DNA of 6,319 bases. Source: Deltaproteobacteria bacterium (GTDB lineage: Bacteria > Desulfobacterota_B > Binatia > UBA9968). Below the pieces are notes generated by a model. It had not been told where the DNA came from and made no database searches. It was given only the letters and a program-made list of their open reading frames with translations. The stretch is taken from contig JAPUHZ010000398.1 in NCBI GenBank assembly GCA_027297485.1, positions 1 to 6,319 on the forward strand. The letters are read 5' to 3'. Shown here piece after piece: positions 5,957 through 6,319 of the stretch (positions within the stretch are counted from its first letter, which is position 1; each line of letters starts with the position of its first letter). The position numbers and the translations under genes are program-made.

Positions 5957-6319
5957 CTACAATTTCCCCAACTGCCTTAGTGCCTCATAGAGAACAATAG
6001 AAACTGCATTAGAGAGGTTAAGGCTGCGAACTTCCTGGCTCATCATGGGAATCCGGTAGGCCCGATCCGAATGTGCGTCGAGGAGTTCCTGGGGAAGGCC
6101 GCGAGTCTCCCGGCCAAAGACCAGAAAATCCTCTTTCCGATAGTCCGCTTTCGTGTAGGATTGCCCGGCTTTTTTAGAAAAGAAAAGAAGGCGTTTCCCG
6201 TCGTTTTTCTGCAAAAAGTCTTCCCATGAGTCATGGAGACGGATATCGACATATTTCCAATAGTCTAGGCCGGCCCGCTTTAAATGTTTGTCGTCAATCT
6301 TGAATCCCAGTGGGGCTAT
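5957..6319 (-). CDS. trmL: tRNA (cytidine(34)-2'-O)-methyltransferase, TrmL/SpoU family (partial, 5' end outside window)
   Basis: These are the last 120 residues of a SPOUT-class methyltransferase. TrmL uses S-adenosylmethionine to methylate the 2'-OH of the wobble base of tRNA-Leu isoacceptors in the cytoplasm. The frame is open to the right edge; an ATG at 6214 lies inside the conserved region and is not the start. About 30-35 N-terminal residues are missing compared with the usual 150-160. Numbering from the edge, the marks are PLGF (3-6), RAGLDYW (15-21), HDSWEDF (29-35), the SAM-knot motif FGRETRGLP (68-76), RIPM (89-92) and SLNLSNAVSIVLYEALRQL (99-117), all characteristic of TrmL rather than of the larger TrmH or RlmB. 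It points the same way as the NEW3 operon, 87 nt before its ATG, but has no functional link that I can see. Confidence 0.93.
   Translation of the reverse strand: MAPLGFKIDDKHLKRAGLDYWKYVDIRLHDSWEDFLQKNDGKRLLFFSKKAGQSYTKADYRKEDFLVFGRETRGLPQELLDAHSDRAYRIPMMSQEVRSLNLSNAVSIVLYEALRQLGKL

Noticed and set aside
6212..6214. Short TrmL-like gene starting at the ATG at 6214
   Set aside because: The 35 codons upstream to the window edge encode conserved TrmL sequence (RAGLDYW, HDSWEDF), so this ATG is not the start and does not indicate truncation.

Overview
This looks like an ordinary bacterial chromosomal stretch with two gene groups facing each other tail to tail. By eye the base composition is in the low to mid 50s percent GC, with tight spacing and good Shine-Dalgarno sequences. 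The gene set is a Bug-type solute receptor with a TctA-like permease, a TrmL-type tRNA methyltransferase, and a NEW3-domain protein with an ABC-2 exporter. That mix would fit a Gram-negative environmental lineage of the deltaproteobacterial / Methylomirabilota / Tectomicrobia kind. This is inference only: no rRNA or other phylogenetic marker is present.

Left half, plus strand (1-2699). The 3' two thirds of a tctC-like gene for an extracytoplasmic receptor of the tripartite tricarboxylate transporter (TTT) family enters from the left edge. After an 89-nt gap comes a 653-codon membrane protein. Its first ~498 residues are a complete TctA large permease, and its last ~155 residues look like the small subunit TctB. 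Together they would form a complete TTT uptake system (receptor, large and small membrane subunits) in the order C-A-B, with A and B in one reading frame. The fusion junction carries an internal AAGGAGG sequence, an in-frame TTG codon and a run of nine G.

Right half, minus strand (6319-2715). The first gene read in this direction is the 3' part of a trmL-like gene, cut by the right edge. An 85-nt gap follows, holding a plausible promoter and an inverted repeat. Next is a three-gene operon: an exported, C-terminally anchored protein with three NEW3/Ig-like repeats, an ABC ATPase whose ATG overlaps the preceding stop (ATGA), and a six-helix ABC-2 permease preceded by a perfect AAGGAGG. The layout resembles NosD-NosF-NosY, an extracytoplasmic protein plus ATPase plus permease. 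The substrate, or the mechanical job, of this exporter cannot be read from the sequence.

The two groups converge with only 15 nt between their stop codons. I see no mobile elements, CRISPR arrays, tRNA or rRNA genes. The items most worth a second look are the TctA-TctB fusion with its possible internal start, and the NEW3-ABC operon as a little-characterised envelope system.
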